Shown here: in pieces, positions 26,799-35,258 of the stretch
Numbering within the stretch: the stretch's first letter is position 1
Layout of the letters: each line of letters opens with the position of its first letter
Assembly (NCBI GenBank): GCA_963621975.1
Contig: CAVFGI010000003.1
Coordinates: 41,860-105,859, forward strand
Direction: 5' to 3'
DNA: 64,000 nt
Origin: UBA9732 sp963621975
GTDB lineage: Bacteria > Spirochaetota > Spirochaetia > Sphaerochaetales > Sphaerochaetaceae
Translations under genes and position numbers: made by a program
The notes under the pieces: generated by a model
Databases searched by the model: none
Seen by the model: the letters and a program-made list of their open reading frames with translations, nothing else
What the model was told of the DNA's origin: nothing

Positions 26799-28391
26799 AT
26801 GAAGCAAAAACTATTCCTTATTTTTGTTGTTTTGGCCTTACTTTTAACCTCATGCGCCACCATTGGACAGTCTTTTGGATCTTCCACCTTGATATCTCCA
26901 CTGGACGACGAATATCGCAACTACTACGAGATCTTCGTCTGGTCTTTTTTTGATACCGATAACAATGGCATTGGCGATTTTAATGGCATTACCTCAAAGC
27001 TTGATTACATCCAAGAGATGGGCTTTAACGGTATTTGGCTCATGCCCATGACAAAAGGCACTAGTTACCACAAGTACGATGTTGAAGATTACTACAGTGT
27101 TGATCCAGACTTTGGCACAATGCAAGACTTTCAAAACCTACTTGAAGAGGCACACAAACGAAAAATCAACATCATAATTGACCTTGTAGTAAACCACACT
27201 TCCAGTGATAACCCTTGGTTTAAAGAAGCCTGTAACTACATTCGCGAACATGGCCAGCCTGGCGGAAAGTACGGCAACTATTATAATTTTCAACAAAAAT
27301 CAGAGTCTGGTTACAATCAAGTTTCTGGAACAAACTGGTACTATGAAAGCCAATTCACAAGCACAATGCCAGATTTGAACCTAGATAGTGAAGAAGTCAG
27401 AACCCAGATTATTAATATCATGAAATTCTGGCTAGACATGGGAGTTGACGGTTTTAGATTTGACGCAACAACTAGCTTTTATACCAACAACAAAAGCAAG
27501 TCTATAGCATTCCTAGGTTGGCTTACAAAACAGGCAAAGACAATCAAACCAACATGCTATCTTGTAGCAGAAGCATGGTTTTCTAACGATATTGCTGTAC
27601 GTGAATACTATGAAAGCAAAATAGACAGTTGTTTCTGTTTTCCACTTGCAATATCATCTGGACACATCTATGATGCCCTGAAGGATATCAGAGCAAACAA
27701 TGGCGTAGTTTTTGGAGATATGCTAAAAAATGCACAAGACATATACAATGTAGGCATCTATGCTCCATTTTTAAGCAATCATGATACAGCAAGAATTGCA
27801 TCTTTTATGGGACGTCGCCAAACCGATAAAATCAAGATGGCTCAGGGAATTTTATCACTTCAAAGTGGATGTTTATTCGTTTACTATGGGGAAGAAATTG
27901 GCATGATTAGCACAGCTGACGGCTCAGACCCCTATAAACGAATTGCAATGAAATGGTGCGATAAAAACGTCTATGAAGGCTGGTGCTACACCACCCCTCA
28001 GGGAATAACTGTCACAAAAGACAATTACTATTATAGTGGTGTTTCAGAACAAGAAGAGGACCTCAACAGTATACTAAACTACTACAAGAAATCTCTACAA
28101 ATTCGCAATGCAAATCCAGAGATTGCTAGAGGAAGTGTTGAAGTAATGGAGTCTTATTATGAGCAAAGCAAATACTGCTGTGTGTGTAAATGGACCTACA
28201 ATGACAGCTCTGTTGTAGCTGTTATTAATTTAGACAGAGAATACGAACACAACATTATACTCAACTTAGAAGAACTTGGTATTACACACATGACAGATTT
28301 CCTTTGCGCCAATGCAGAGAATATAGTCAGCTTTGACAGCTCAAGTAAAACCGTAACCCTTGCGCCATACTCGTATGCTATTTTTAAATAG
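26799..28391 (+). CDS. GH13 alpha-amylase/alpha-glucosidase lipoprotein
   Basis: Extracytoplasmic maltodextrin hydrolase, 530 aa, with a signal peptide ending LLLTSC. GH13 regions: DLVVNHTSSDNPW, nucleophile Asp in DGFRFDATTSF (about 219), acid/base Glu in VAEAWFS (about 256), and Asp in LSNHDTARIASF (about 327). An ATG at 26793 overlaps the malG stop, but AAAGGG with 6 nt spacing favours 26799. It trims dextrins before MalE captures them. Last gene of the operon. Confidence 0.92.
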   Translation: MKQKLFLIFVVLALLLTSCATIGQSFGSSTLISPLDDEYRNYYEIFVWSFFDTDNNGIGDFNGITSKLDYIQEMGFNGIWLMPMTKGTSYHKYDVEDYYSVDPDFGTMQDFQNLLEEAHKRKINIIIDLVVNHTSSDNPWFKEACNYIREHGQPGGKYGNYYNFQQKSESGYNQVSGTNWYYESQFTSTMPDLNLDSEEVRTQIINIMKFWLDMGVDGFRFDATTSFYTNNKSKSIAFLGWLTKQAKTIKPTCYLVAEAWFSNDIAVREYYESKIDSCFCFPLAISSGHIYDALKDIRANNGVVFGDMLKNAQDIYNVGIYAPFLSNHDTARIASFMGRRQTDKIKMAQGILSLQSGCLFVYYGEEIGMISTADGSDPYKRIAMKWCDKNVYEGWCYTTPQGITVTKDNYYYSGVSEQEEDLNSILNYYKKSLQIRNANPEIARGSVEVMESYYEQSKYCCVCKWTYNDSSVVAVINLDREYEHNIILNLEELGITHMTDFLCANAENIVSFDSSSKTVTLAPYSYAIFK

Positions 28392-28408
28392 ATTTGTGTA
28401 GTTATTTT

Positions 28409-28437
28409 TTGACTTTTGAAGATTTCACTCTTAAAAT
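28409..28437 (+). promoter_or_regulatory. Sigma-70 promoter of hpf
   Basis: TTGACT (28409-28414), a 17-bp spacer and TAAAAT (28432-28437) each match consensus at 5 of 6 positions. It separates hpf transcription from the starch operon. Confidence 0.7.
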
Positions 28438-28471
28438 TAGATTATAAACATTCATAAACGAGGAGGCGCGA

Positions 28472-28768
28472 ATGAATCTTAACGTTAGAGGTATCAAGTA
28501 TCAAATTAGCGATGAAACACAAGAGTTCTTGAACAAGAAGCTTCAGAAACTTGATTTTGCAGAATCCTATCTGCACGACTTGGACATTACAATTAAGAGA
28601 GAAACCGTAGGACAAGGTTTTCATATAGATGCAAAGTTGCACTTCTCTTGGGGAACAGTAAAGGTTGTAAGCTATGACTGCTATGAACTCTATGAGGGAA
28701 TAGAACTGATTGCTGACAAAATTGAAGCTGCAGCAAAGAAAGAAAAAGGCAAAGTAATTGATGCCTAA
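28472..28768 (+). CDS. hpf: Ribosome hibernation factor, short HPF/RaiA type
   Basis: 98 aa protein of the HPF/YfiA family, which binds the 30S decoding centre and silences ribosomes in slow growth. The start MNLNVRGIKYQISDETQEFL and the beta-alpha-beta-beta-beta-alpha order fit the family. It lacks the C-terminal dimerisation domain of long HPF, so it is a short form. GAGGAGG lies 6 nt before the ATG. Own promoter and terminator make it monocistronic. Confidence 0.88.
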   Translation: MNLNVRGIKYQISDETQEFLNKKLQKLDFAESYLHDLDITIKRETVGQGFHIDAKLHFSWGTVKVVSYDCYELYEGIELIADKIEAAAKKEKGKVIDA

Positions 28769-28785
28769 TAAGTTATGACTAAAAT

Positions 28786-28825
28786 TAAAGAGGGTTGCTC
28801 GTTTTTGAACAACCCTCTTTTTTTG
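28786..28825. terminator. Bidirectional terminator between hpf and the M18 gene
   Basis: AAAGAGGGTTG pairs with CAACCCTCTTT around a 14-nt loop. It is followed by TTTTT on the plus strand and by CTTTAATTTT on the minus strand, so it can end both convergent genes. Confidence 0.88.
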
Positions 28826-28830
28826 TTTAG

Positions 28831-28848
28831 AGATTTTTGCAAAAATCT
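28831..28848. repeat. Perfect 18-bp palindrome
   Basis: AGATTTTTG-CAAAAATCT lies between the bidirectional terminator and the stop of the M18 gene at 28851. No role is evident. It may add a second stem for the minus-strand transcript. Confidence 0.6.
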
Positions 28849-28850
28849 AT

Positions 28851-30182
28851 TTAGCTTAATTCAAGAAAAGCTTTGTATCCTTCATAGGCTTGCTCAATAT
28901 CATAGCAGGAAGTTACTTCCCAAGGAGCATGCATACTAAGAACGGAAACACCGCAATCAAGAACCTGCATTCCATACTTTGCTGCATATTTGGCAATTGT
29001 ACCACCGCCGCCAACATCAACACGAGCCATTTCAGCCATTTGATAACTGACGTTGTGTTCCTTAAGCTTACCACGAACCATTGCAAGGAATTCTGCGTTT
29101 GCATCTGAAGCACCACTCTTTCCTCTTGAACCTGTGTACTTATTAAAGACAACCCCCTGGCTTAGGAAAGAAGAATTCTGCTTATCGTAGAGAGTATAGT
29201 TGAGTGGATCGTAAGCAGAGTTTACATCACTAGAGAGCATATAAGAATTTGCCATTGCTCTGCGAATTACTAACTCGGGATTCTCTACACCAAGTTTAAA
29301 AACTACTTCTGCAACAGCATTTTCAAGAAGCATTGAATCCATGCCAGTTGCCCCCTGGCTTCCAATTTCTTCCTTGTCCACGAGAACACAGCAGTTAGTT
29401 CTAGATGCAGCTGGAGTTTCAAGCATTGCAATCAAAGAAGAGAAAGCACAAACTCTATCATCTTGACCATAACCAAGAACAAGAGACTTATCAAAACCAA
29501 TGTATCGGCTCTTTCCTGCTGGAACAACTTCAATTTCAGCAGAACCAAAATCTTCCTCTTCAATGCCATATTTCTCTTTTAGAATGGCCAAAATTCTCTT
29601 TTTACCAGGATCTTTTTCATCATCGGTCTGAGAAGAGTCCTTGGGGAAGCATCCAAGAATGAGGTCAAGTTTTTCGCCCTCAATGAAGTCAGAAGCAAGC
29701 TTTTTCATCTGGTCCTGTGCAATATGAGGAAGGATATCTGAGATGGTGAAGACTGGGTCGTCTGGAGCGTCACCAATTTGAATGTCAACCTTTGTACCAT
29801 CTGTGAGGAAGACCACCCCGTCTATTGCAAGAGGCATTGCAACCCACTGATATTTCTTAATTCCACCGTAATAATGGGTGTTAAGGTAAACAATTCCTGT
29901 ATCCTCATAAATAGGATTCTGTTTAACATCCAAGCGAGGAGAGTCAATGTGTGCACCCAAGATGTTCATGCCTTTGCAAATGCAGTCCTTTCCTATGTTG
30001 AAAAGAATGACAGTCTTACCCATCTTGCTGTAGTAGACTTTGTCACCAGCTTTGAGAGAACTTACCTCTTCAAGATTCTTGTAGCCATTTGCAACCGCCA
30101 TTTTGATGACTGAAGCTGCGCATCTTCGCTCTGTTTTGTTATTATCAAGAAATTCCATATAATTCCTGATTAGATTTTCCAT
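28851..30182 (-). CDS. M18-family aminopeptidase
   Basis: Cytosolic di-zinc aminopeptidase, 443 aa, that removes N-terminal (often acidic) residues from peptides. Zinc ligands and catalytic residues appear in NILGAHIDSPRLD, VDKEEIGSQGATG (Glu pair), and the final SVLSMHAPWEVTS His. Forms dodecamers in known members. The frame is open upstream to 30290, but GGAGG with 6 nt spacing fixes the ATG at 30182. A palindromic candidate operator lies 26-44 nt upstream. Confidence 0.92.
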   Translation of the reverse strand: MENLIRNYMEFLDNNKTERRCAASVIKMAVANGYKNLEEVSSLKAGDKVYYSKMGKTVILFNIGKDCICKGMNILGAHIDSPRLDVKQNPIYEDTGIVYLNTHYYGGIKKYQWVAMPLAIDGVVFLTDGTKVDIQIGDAPDDPVFTISDILPHIAQDQMKKLASDFIEGEKLDLILGCFPKDSSQTDDEKDPGKKRILAILKEKYGIEEEDFGSAEIEVVPAGKSRYIGFDKSLVLGYGQDDRVCAFSSLIAMLETPAASRTNCCVLVDKEEIGSQGATGMDSMLLENAVAEVVFKLGVENPELVIRRAMANSYMLSSDVNSAYDPLNYTLYDKQNSSFLSQGVVFNKYTGSRGKSGASDANAEFLAMVRGKLKEHNVSYQMAEMARVDVGGGGTIAKYAAKYGMQVLDCGVSVLSMHAPWEVTSCYDIEQAYEGYKAFLELS

Positions 30183-30207
30183 GAGAAGCCTCCAAAAATA
30201 GTCTGAT

Positions 30208-30226
30208 GAGGTTTGCAAAAAACCTC
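30208..30226. promoter_or_regulatory. Candidate LexA operator (M18/lexA intergenic)
   Basis: GAGGTTT-GCAAA-AAACCTC, perfect 7-bp arms with a 5-nt centre. The same GGTTT-N5-AAACC core recurs upstream of uvrC at 33930-33948. It lies between the divergent M18 and lexA genes. Binding by LexA is inference. Confidence 0.45.
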
Positions 30227-30271
30227 CGGCAAAAAGTCTAACAAAAATGCAGAAAAAAGTGTACTGGGCTC

Positions 30272-30300
30272 TTAACTTTTGGTAAGTCATATGTTATCAT
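30272..30300 (+). promoter_or_regulatory. Sigma-70 promoter of lexA-holA
   Basis: TTAACT (30272-30277), 17-bp spacer, TATCAT (30295-30300). The start of transcription would fall just at the 12-bp repeats that follow. Confidence 0.6.
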
Positions 30301-30304
30301 AGTT

Positions 30305-30340
30305 TAAGTAAAAACCTAAGTAAAACCCAAGCAAAAACGG
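30305..30340. repeat. Three 12-bp direct repeats in the lexA leader
   Basis: TAAGTAAAAACC, TAAGTAAAACCC and AAGCAAAAACGG follow each other with an exact 12-bp period between the -10 box and the lexA ribosome binding site. They could be half-site binding repeats or a slippage product. Confidence 0.6.
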
Positions 30341-30350
30341 AGGTTCCAAG

Positions 30351-30974
30351 ATGAAAGGACTTACAGAGCGTCAGAATGAAATTGCAAATTACATTGAGTA
30401 TTTCTTTGACACAAATGGCTATGCTCCAAGTCTTAGAGATATTGCAAACCACTTTGAGTTCTCCCCAAAAGCAGCTTATGACCATCTTAGAGCCCTAGAA
30501 AAAAAGAACATAATCAAGACTGCTGACAATCTTCCAAGAGGCATGGCTTTGCTAAGAAGAACAACACCAGAAGGGACCAACGTTATCAAGGTTCCAATCC
30601 TTGGTGCCACCGCAGCAGGAAGCCCTCTAATGTCAGAAGAGGTCTTTGATGGATTTGTAGATTTACCTCAAAGCCTTGTTGGCTGTGACGAATCCGAGCA
30701 ACTCTATGCCCTAAAAGTTAAAGGGACAAGCATGATTGAGGACGGTATCAATGATGGAGACATTGCCATTATCAAGAAAACAAATCACGTTAACAATGGA
30801 GATGTAGTTGCTGCCAGCATTGGAGACGATTACGGAATAACGCTTAAACATTTCTACCATATTGGGGATAGATATGAACTTAGACCTGCAAATCCAACCG
30901 TTCAAGTAATTGTATCCACACAATGCCAAGTTCATGGAAAACTCCTAATGATAATTAGACAGTATGGAAGATAA
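30351..30974 (+). CDS. lexA: LexA SOS repressor
   Basis: 207 aa, normal length. N-terminal winged helix (residues 1-65) with GYAPSLRDIANHFEFSPKAA as the recognition region. Self-cleavage site Ala89-Gly90 in GATAAGSP. Catalytic Ser127 in GTSMIEDG and Lys166 in TLKHFY. All residues for RecA-stimulated autocleavage are present, so it should be a functional repressor. GGAGG precedes the start. The gene holA follows 3 nt after its stop. uvrC and a photolyase-like radical SAM gene are near. Confidence 0.95.
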   Translation: MKGLTERQNEIANYIEYFFDTNGYAPSLRDIANHFEFSPKAAYDHLRALEKKNIIKTADNLPRGMALLRRTTPEGTNVIKVPILGATAAGSPLMSEEVFDGFVDLPQSLVGCDESEQLYALKVKGTSMIEDGINDGDIAIIKKTNHVNNGDVVAASIGDDYGITLKHFYHIGDRYELRPANPTVQVIVSTQCQVHGKLLMIIRQYGR

Positions 30975-30977
30975 TCC

Positions 30978-31994
30978 ATGGCGGGAACATATCTACTTCT
31001 AGGCCCAGAAAAAGGGCTCAAAGATGACTACATCAAAGAGTTAAAATCCAAACTAGAACCATGTGAAGTATCAAAGTTTTATGATATTGAAGATTATGAA
31101 GCAGAGATGTTCGCACAGCTTAACAATAATGATCTCTTTGCTGACCATAGATTGGTAATATTTGAAATTACACAGGAATTAAAAGGCAAGGACAAAATTA
31201 AAGCCCTTGCAACATATATTTCAAAGCCATCTGACTGCGCAACCTTAGTTATCACTTCAACAGAACTTAGAGTTTCTCCAGAAATCATGAATACGGTACC
31301 AAAGGAAAACACCGTTACCTTTTATGAGATGTTTGAAAATCAAAAACCTCAATGGTTAACCAACTATTTCAGAAGAATTGGTTTCTCAATAACCTCAAGT
31401 GCCTGTGAAGCAATCATTGAAAAGGTTGAAAACAATGTGCATGACTTTGAAAATGTCTGTTCGCAGTTTGTAATATTTCTCAACACAATTCCCAATAAGA
31501 AGAATATCACAGAAGATGATGTTGATGATTATTTAGCACACACAAAAGAAGAAAATGATTTCTCTCTTTTCTCCTATGTGGCACGAAGAAAACTAGACAG
31601 TGCGCTTGAGTGCCTTCATACATTGTTGAGAACAAAAGATACTGCACAAGTCACATCAATGTGTGCTTCTCGTCTAGCATCTTATTTTAGAAGAACCCTA
31701 ACACTTGAGATGCTTAGACAAAATGGTGCTGACTTTGAAAAAAGTTTCTCTTTAACCTATTTTGGTTCTGAATATCCCATTAGAAGAAAGAAAGACAAAG
31801 ACATTTATAATGATGCTTGTAGGAATTACAACATTAGAGATGTTGAGAGAATTTTGGTTACCCTTGCCGAGTACGATATTAAAATCAAAGAAGCTCCTGT
31901 AATTGTTCAACAAACAATGATGGAAAAATGTCTTTTGGATGTAATTGTTCGCAAAGGCAGACACGCAAAACCTTTTATTTTTGCTTCTCTTTGA
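30978..31994 (+). CDS. holA: DNA polymerase III subunit delta
   Basis: Clamp-loader delta subunit that opens the beta sliding clamp; 338 aa. The N-terminal domain opens YLLLGPEKGLKDDYIKELK and has the ADHRLVIFEI strand. The C-terminal collar domain contains FSYVARRKLDSALECLHTLL, characteristic of the family. Like other delta subunits it keeps the AAA+ fold without a working Walker A. It has no RBS of its own and starts 3 nt after lexA, implying coupled translation and possible DNA-damage induction. Confidence 0.88.
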   Translation: MAGTYLLLGPEKGLKDDYIKELKSKLEPCEVSKFYDIEDYEAEMFAQLNNNDLFADHRLVIFEITQELKGKDKIKALATYISKPSDCATLVITSTELRVSPEIMNTVPKENTVTFYEMFENQKPQWLTNYFRRIGFSITSSACEAIIEKVENNVHDFENVCSQFVIFLNTIPNKKNITEDDVDDYLAHTKEENDFSLFSYVARRKLDSALECLHTLLRTKDTAQVTSMCASRLASYFRRTLTLEMLRQNGADFEKSFSLTYFGSEYPIRRKKDKDIYNDACRNYNIRDVERILVTLAEYDIKIKEAPVIVQQTMMEKCLLDVIVRKGRHAKPFIFASL

Positions 31995-32024
31995 TTTTTT
32001 AATGGTCCTTTTTTAGAGTTGTTC

Positions 32025-33908
32025 TTAAACTTTTAGCCTATTGATAAGATTCTGGGCTACTTTTAGAGAAATTCCAGCCCTTTTTGAAACTTCCTCTGGA
32101 GAACACTGAATCACATCATCAAGAGTTGTAAATGCATTCATAATCTTATCACTTGTTTTATCTCCAATTCCAGGAATGCTTTTAAGTAGATGGAAAGAAG
32201 CTTCCTTACTCCTCATGGCTTGGTTTGCACCAGTAGCAAATCTATGGCACTCGTCTCTTACTGCAATAAGAACTCGCAAGCCTTCATTACTGTGGTCAAG
32301 TCTCAAATCTGGTCTATCATCATCAAAGACAATTGTTTCATACTCTTTTGCAAGGCCCACAACAGGAACATCGGCCAGACCAAGTTCATCTAGAACATCT
32401 CTAGCAACATTTACCTGTCCCTGTCCCCCATCAATAAGAAGCAAATTAGGCTTTTTTAAATTTTCCTCAACAACTCTAGAATATCGTCTATAGACAGCTT
32501 CTCTCATAGCTCCATAGTCATCAATAGCTCCATTTAAGGATTTAATATTAAAGCGTCTATAACCTGCAGGATTTGGATTTCCATCTACAAAAGAAATCAA
32601 GCTTGCAACAGTATACTTTCCAGCTAATTGTGCAATATCAAAACCTTCAATGAGTTCTGGAAGTTCTTCAAGATTTAACTGAACTTGAAGAATCTCAAGA
32701 GCCTTTGTATTGTCCCTACTTTTAAGTCTTTTTTCCACATCTCTTGAAGCATTCTCAGCAGCCATACGAAGAATTCTAAAGTCTCTACCTTCTTTAGGGA
32801 CTTGAAAACTGACATCGTGACCCAAGACTTCTTTAAAGTATCTAGCAATTAGTTCAATATCTATTTCATGCGAGATAAAAATATTATTAGGAATTTCTCT
32901 TCCATCCTCATAATACTGCGTTAGGAAGTTTAAAAGAGTTTCCGATTCATCTCCAAAAGTTTGAGCCCTATAAAGAGCACGCCCAATCAACTTTCCATCT
33001 CTAAATTGCATAATTGAAACAGTACAAAGAGGACTACGCATTTCAATAGCAGCATAATCTTGACTTTCTAAAAAAGCATGTGCTGAGTGGTCTTCTACCA
33101 TTTGAGCCTTGCTCACACTTTGAATTGCCACCAACATATCTCTTTTTTTTGCAGCAACCTCATATTTCATAGCTTTGGAAGCTATCATCATTTCATCCCT
33201 AATTTGTTTTTCAAGTTCATCACTTGCTCCAGAGAGAAAACGTTTTATCTTTTCAATGTTCTTTCCATATTCCTCTTTTGTAATTTTTCCACAACAAGGA
33301 GCAGAACAACGGCCTATATGGTAATAAAGACATGGTTTTTCTCTTTTTTTTAGTGGCGTAGAGCATTTCCTAAGATTAAAAAGACGGTCTATAAGATCCA
33401 GATATTCCGCCATTTTTGAGGCATCAGGAAACGGACCATAGTAATCTGAGCCATCTTTAATTATTCGTCTAGTTTTAAAAACCTTGGGGAAATCCTCATT
33501 GGAGATTCTAATCATTGGATAGCTTTTGCCATCCTTCAGCATGATATTGTAATGGGGGTTATATTTTTTAATTAGATTGTTTTCTAAAACTAAGGCCTCG
33601 TAATCGTTACCGGTAATGATATGGTCAATATCCCTGATTTTTTCCACCAAAGCCGATGTCTTTCGGTCTCTATTTGGAAGAAAATACTGGCTTACTCGTT
33701 TTCTTAAACTTTTAGCTTTCCCAACATAGATGACAGTTCCTTCAGCATCCTTCATAAGGTAGCATCCAGAATTAAGAGGTAATGCATGTGCCTTAGCTTT
33801 GGCCTTTTCAAAGTTTTCCTTTCGTTGCTTTAATTCTTCCTGAGATTCCTTGGTTTGAGCCTTATCTATAGCATAACTTATACCAGTCTCAAATGCTTCC
33901 TTGTCCAT
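32025..33908 (-). CDS. uvrC: UvrABC excinuclease subunit C
   Basis: Makes both incisions in nucleotide excision repair; 627 aa. The GIY-YIG domain begins near residue 42 (SGCYLMKDAEGTVIYVGKAK). A Cys cluster follows (CLYYHIGRCSAPC), then the UVR motif, an RNase H-like endonuclease domain (NLLLIDGGQGQVN), and C-terminal HhH repeats (LKSIPGIGDKTSDKIMNAF). It has no clear RBS. TATTCT sits 7 nt before the ATG and a palindrome at 33930-33948 overlaps the presumed -35 region. Confidence 0.95.
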   Translation of the reverse strand: MDKEAFETGISYAIDKAQTKESQEELKQRKENFEKAKAKAHALPLNSGCYLMKDAEGTVIYVGKAKSLRKRVSQYFLPNRDRKTSALVEKIRDIDHIITGNDYEALVLENNLIKKYNPHYNIMLKDGKSYPMIRISNEDFPKVFKTRRIIKDGSDYYGPFPDASKMAEYLDLIDRLFNLRKCSTPLKKREKPCLYYHIGRCSAPCCGKITKEEYGKNIEKIKRFLSGASDELEKQIRDEMMIASKAMKYEVAAKKRDMLVAIQSVSKAQMVEDHSAHAFLESQDYAAIEMRSPLCTVSIMQFRDGKLIGRALYRAQTFGDESETLLNFLTQYYEDGREIPNNIFISHEIDIELIARYFKEVLGHDVSFQVPKEGRDFRILRMAAENASRDVEKRLKSRDNTKALEILQVQLNLEELPELIEGFDIAQLAGKYTVASLISFVDGNPNPAGYRRFNIKSLNGAIDDYGAMREAVYRRYSRVVEENLKKPNLLLIDGGQGQVNVARDVLDELGLADVPVVGLAKEYETIVFDDDRPDLRLDHSNEGLRVLIAVRDECHRFATGANQAMRSKEASFHLLKSIPGIGDKTSDKIMNAFTTLDDVIQCSPEEVSKRAGISLKVAQNLINRLKV

Positions 33909-33929
33909 AGTCAGTAGAATAACATAAAG

Positions 33930-33948
33930 CTGGTTTTACAAAAACCTC
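33930..33948. promoter_or_regulatory. Candidate LexA operator (uvrC/radical-SAM intergenic)
   Basis: CTGGTTT-TACAA-AAACCTC: the core GGTTT-N5-AAACC is identical in layout to 30208-30226. It sits 22 nt upstream of the uvrC ATG and 40 nt upstream of the divergent radical-SAM gene, where a repressor could control both. Confidence 0.45.
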
Positions 33949-33987
33949 TGTTGTGTGTTAAAGTTTAAAAGCAAAGCAAAATCTCAA

Positions 33988-35205
33988 ATGACAGATAAAA
34001 ATATTGATAATTACATTGCAAGTTTGCCTCACTTGTCTTTTCAGCAAAAAAGAATTCTAAAAGAAGAAGCTCAAGACCTACTTCTTTGGGGAGGCCCCAA
34101 AATAACAGACTTAATGCCTTCTGTTGAAGAATTCGCAAAGCTACAAAAAAACCAAGCAAAGAATGTTTTTAACAATGTAATTGAAGAGATTTCACAACTC
34201 CGGAAAACCCCTACAGACTACTCAGACTTTGCCCCTGTTTTTAATTTTAATACCTCAAAACCTGTAATTGTACCGGATTTTCAAGTTCCAGATAGAATTA
34301 TAGGCAATTGTCCTTGTCCAAAAGATGGTGAGCTCACTAGATGTTGTAACCTAAAAACATTGGATGCGGTTCAGCAGTGTGGCTTTGCATGTGCCTATTG
34401 TTCAATCCAAAGTTTCTATGCAAATGGCCAAATTAAGGTGGTGTCAAACCTTGAAGAATACTTAGACAATTTGAAGTTAGATGAAGACATCTGGCACATT
34501 GGAACAGGCCAATCTTCTGACTCTCTTCTTTTGAGTAATGACTATGGGACTCTCTCTGCTTTGGGAAAGTTCGCAACTAAAAATTCAAATCTTGTCATTG
34601 AACTAAAAACCAAAAGTGCTAGAACAGACTGGCTTTCTTTAAACCTTCCTCAAAATATTATAGCAACTTGGTCTGTTAATGCTCCTACCATTGTACAAAA
34701 AGAGGAACACCTAACCGCAAGTTTAAAAGCCCGCATTTCAGCAGCAAAACAATGTGTAGAAAATGGACGACTTGTGGGTTTTCATATTCATCCAATGGTC
34801 TACTTTAAAGGTTGGAAGGAAGAATACAAAGAACTAGTAGATACTATTTGCGACCAAATAAATCCGGATCAAGTGGTCATGATTGGCCTTGGCGCACTTA
34901 CATTTACAAAACAAAATCTTAAAGCTTTAAGAGAAAGCGAAAGACCTACTCGCGTTACTCAAATGGAACTTTCCCCAGTAGCAGGAAAATATTCATATCC
35001 GCTTGAAGTGAAACAAGAAATGTTCTCATTTGTTTACAACTGTTTTCCTCAAGAATGGAAAGAAAAAGTATTCTTTTATCTTTGCATGGAAGATCCGTCT
35101 TTATGGCAACCCTGTCTAGGCAGACAATACAATTCAAATGCAGAATTTGAAGCTGATATGAAAGCACACTATCTAGAAAAACTGACAGAAAAATTGACAC
35201 CTTAG
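33988..35205 (+). CDS. Radical-SAM protein of the spore photoproduct lyase type
   Basis: 405 aa. The iron-sulfur cluster motif is CGFACAYCSIQ (CxxxCxxC), in the SPL-family arrangement. Upstream are two further Cys groups (NCPCPKDGELTRCCN). The region DEDIWHIGTGQSSDSLLLS is the SPL-like strand after the cluster. Known SplB repairs thymine dimers in spore formers, but the wider family includes proteins of unknown substrate. The organism is not a spore former. The ATG at 33988 is taken over a GTG at 33955. Divergent with uvrC. Confidence 0.82.
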   Translation: MTDKNIDNYIASLPHLSFQQKRILKEEAQDLLLWGGPKITDLMPSVEEFAKLQKNQAKNVFNNVIEEISQLRKTPTDYSDFAPVFNFNTSKPVIVPDFQVPDRIIGNCPCPKDGELTRCCNLKTLDAVQQCGFACAYCSIQSFYANGQIKVVSNLEEYLDNLKLDEDIWHIGTGQSSDSLLLSNDYGTLSALGKFATKNSNLVIELKTKSARTDWLSLNLPQNIIATWSVNAPTIVQKEEHLTASLKARISAAKQCVENGRLVGFHIHPMVYFKGWKEEYKELVDTICDQINPDQVVMIGLGALTFTKQNLKALRESERPTRVTQMELSPVAGKYSYPLEVKQEMFSFVYNCFPQEWKEKVFFYLCMEDPSLWQPCLGRQYNSNAEFEADMKAHYLEKLTEKLTP

Positions 35206-35223
35206 AGGTTTTTTGACAAAATA

Positions 35224-35252
35224 TTGCTTTTTGTCTACATCTAGTCTATCAT
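35224..35252 (+). promoter_or_regulatory. Possible promoter giving a leaderless message
   Basis: TATCAT (35247-35252) ends 6 nt before the ATG at 35259, with TTGCTT 17 bp upstream. A TTGACA at 35213-35218 is an alternative -35 with TACATC at 35236. No Shine-Dalgarno precedes this gene. Confidence 0.4.
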
Positions 35253-35258
35253 TCAAAC

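Noticed and set aside
28831..28848. 18-bp palindrome as another LexA-type operator
   Set aside because: It has no central N5 spacer and lacks GG/CC arms, and it lies at a gene 3' end.
33955..33987. GTG start 11 codons upstream of the radical-SAM ATG
   Set aside because: No RBS, and the extra residues are low-complexity Lys/Ser; the ATG at 33988 is simpler.
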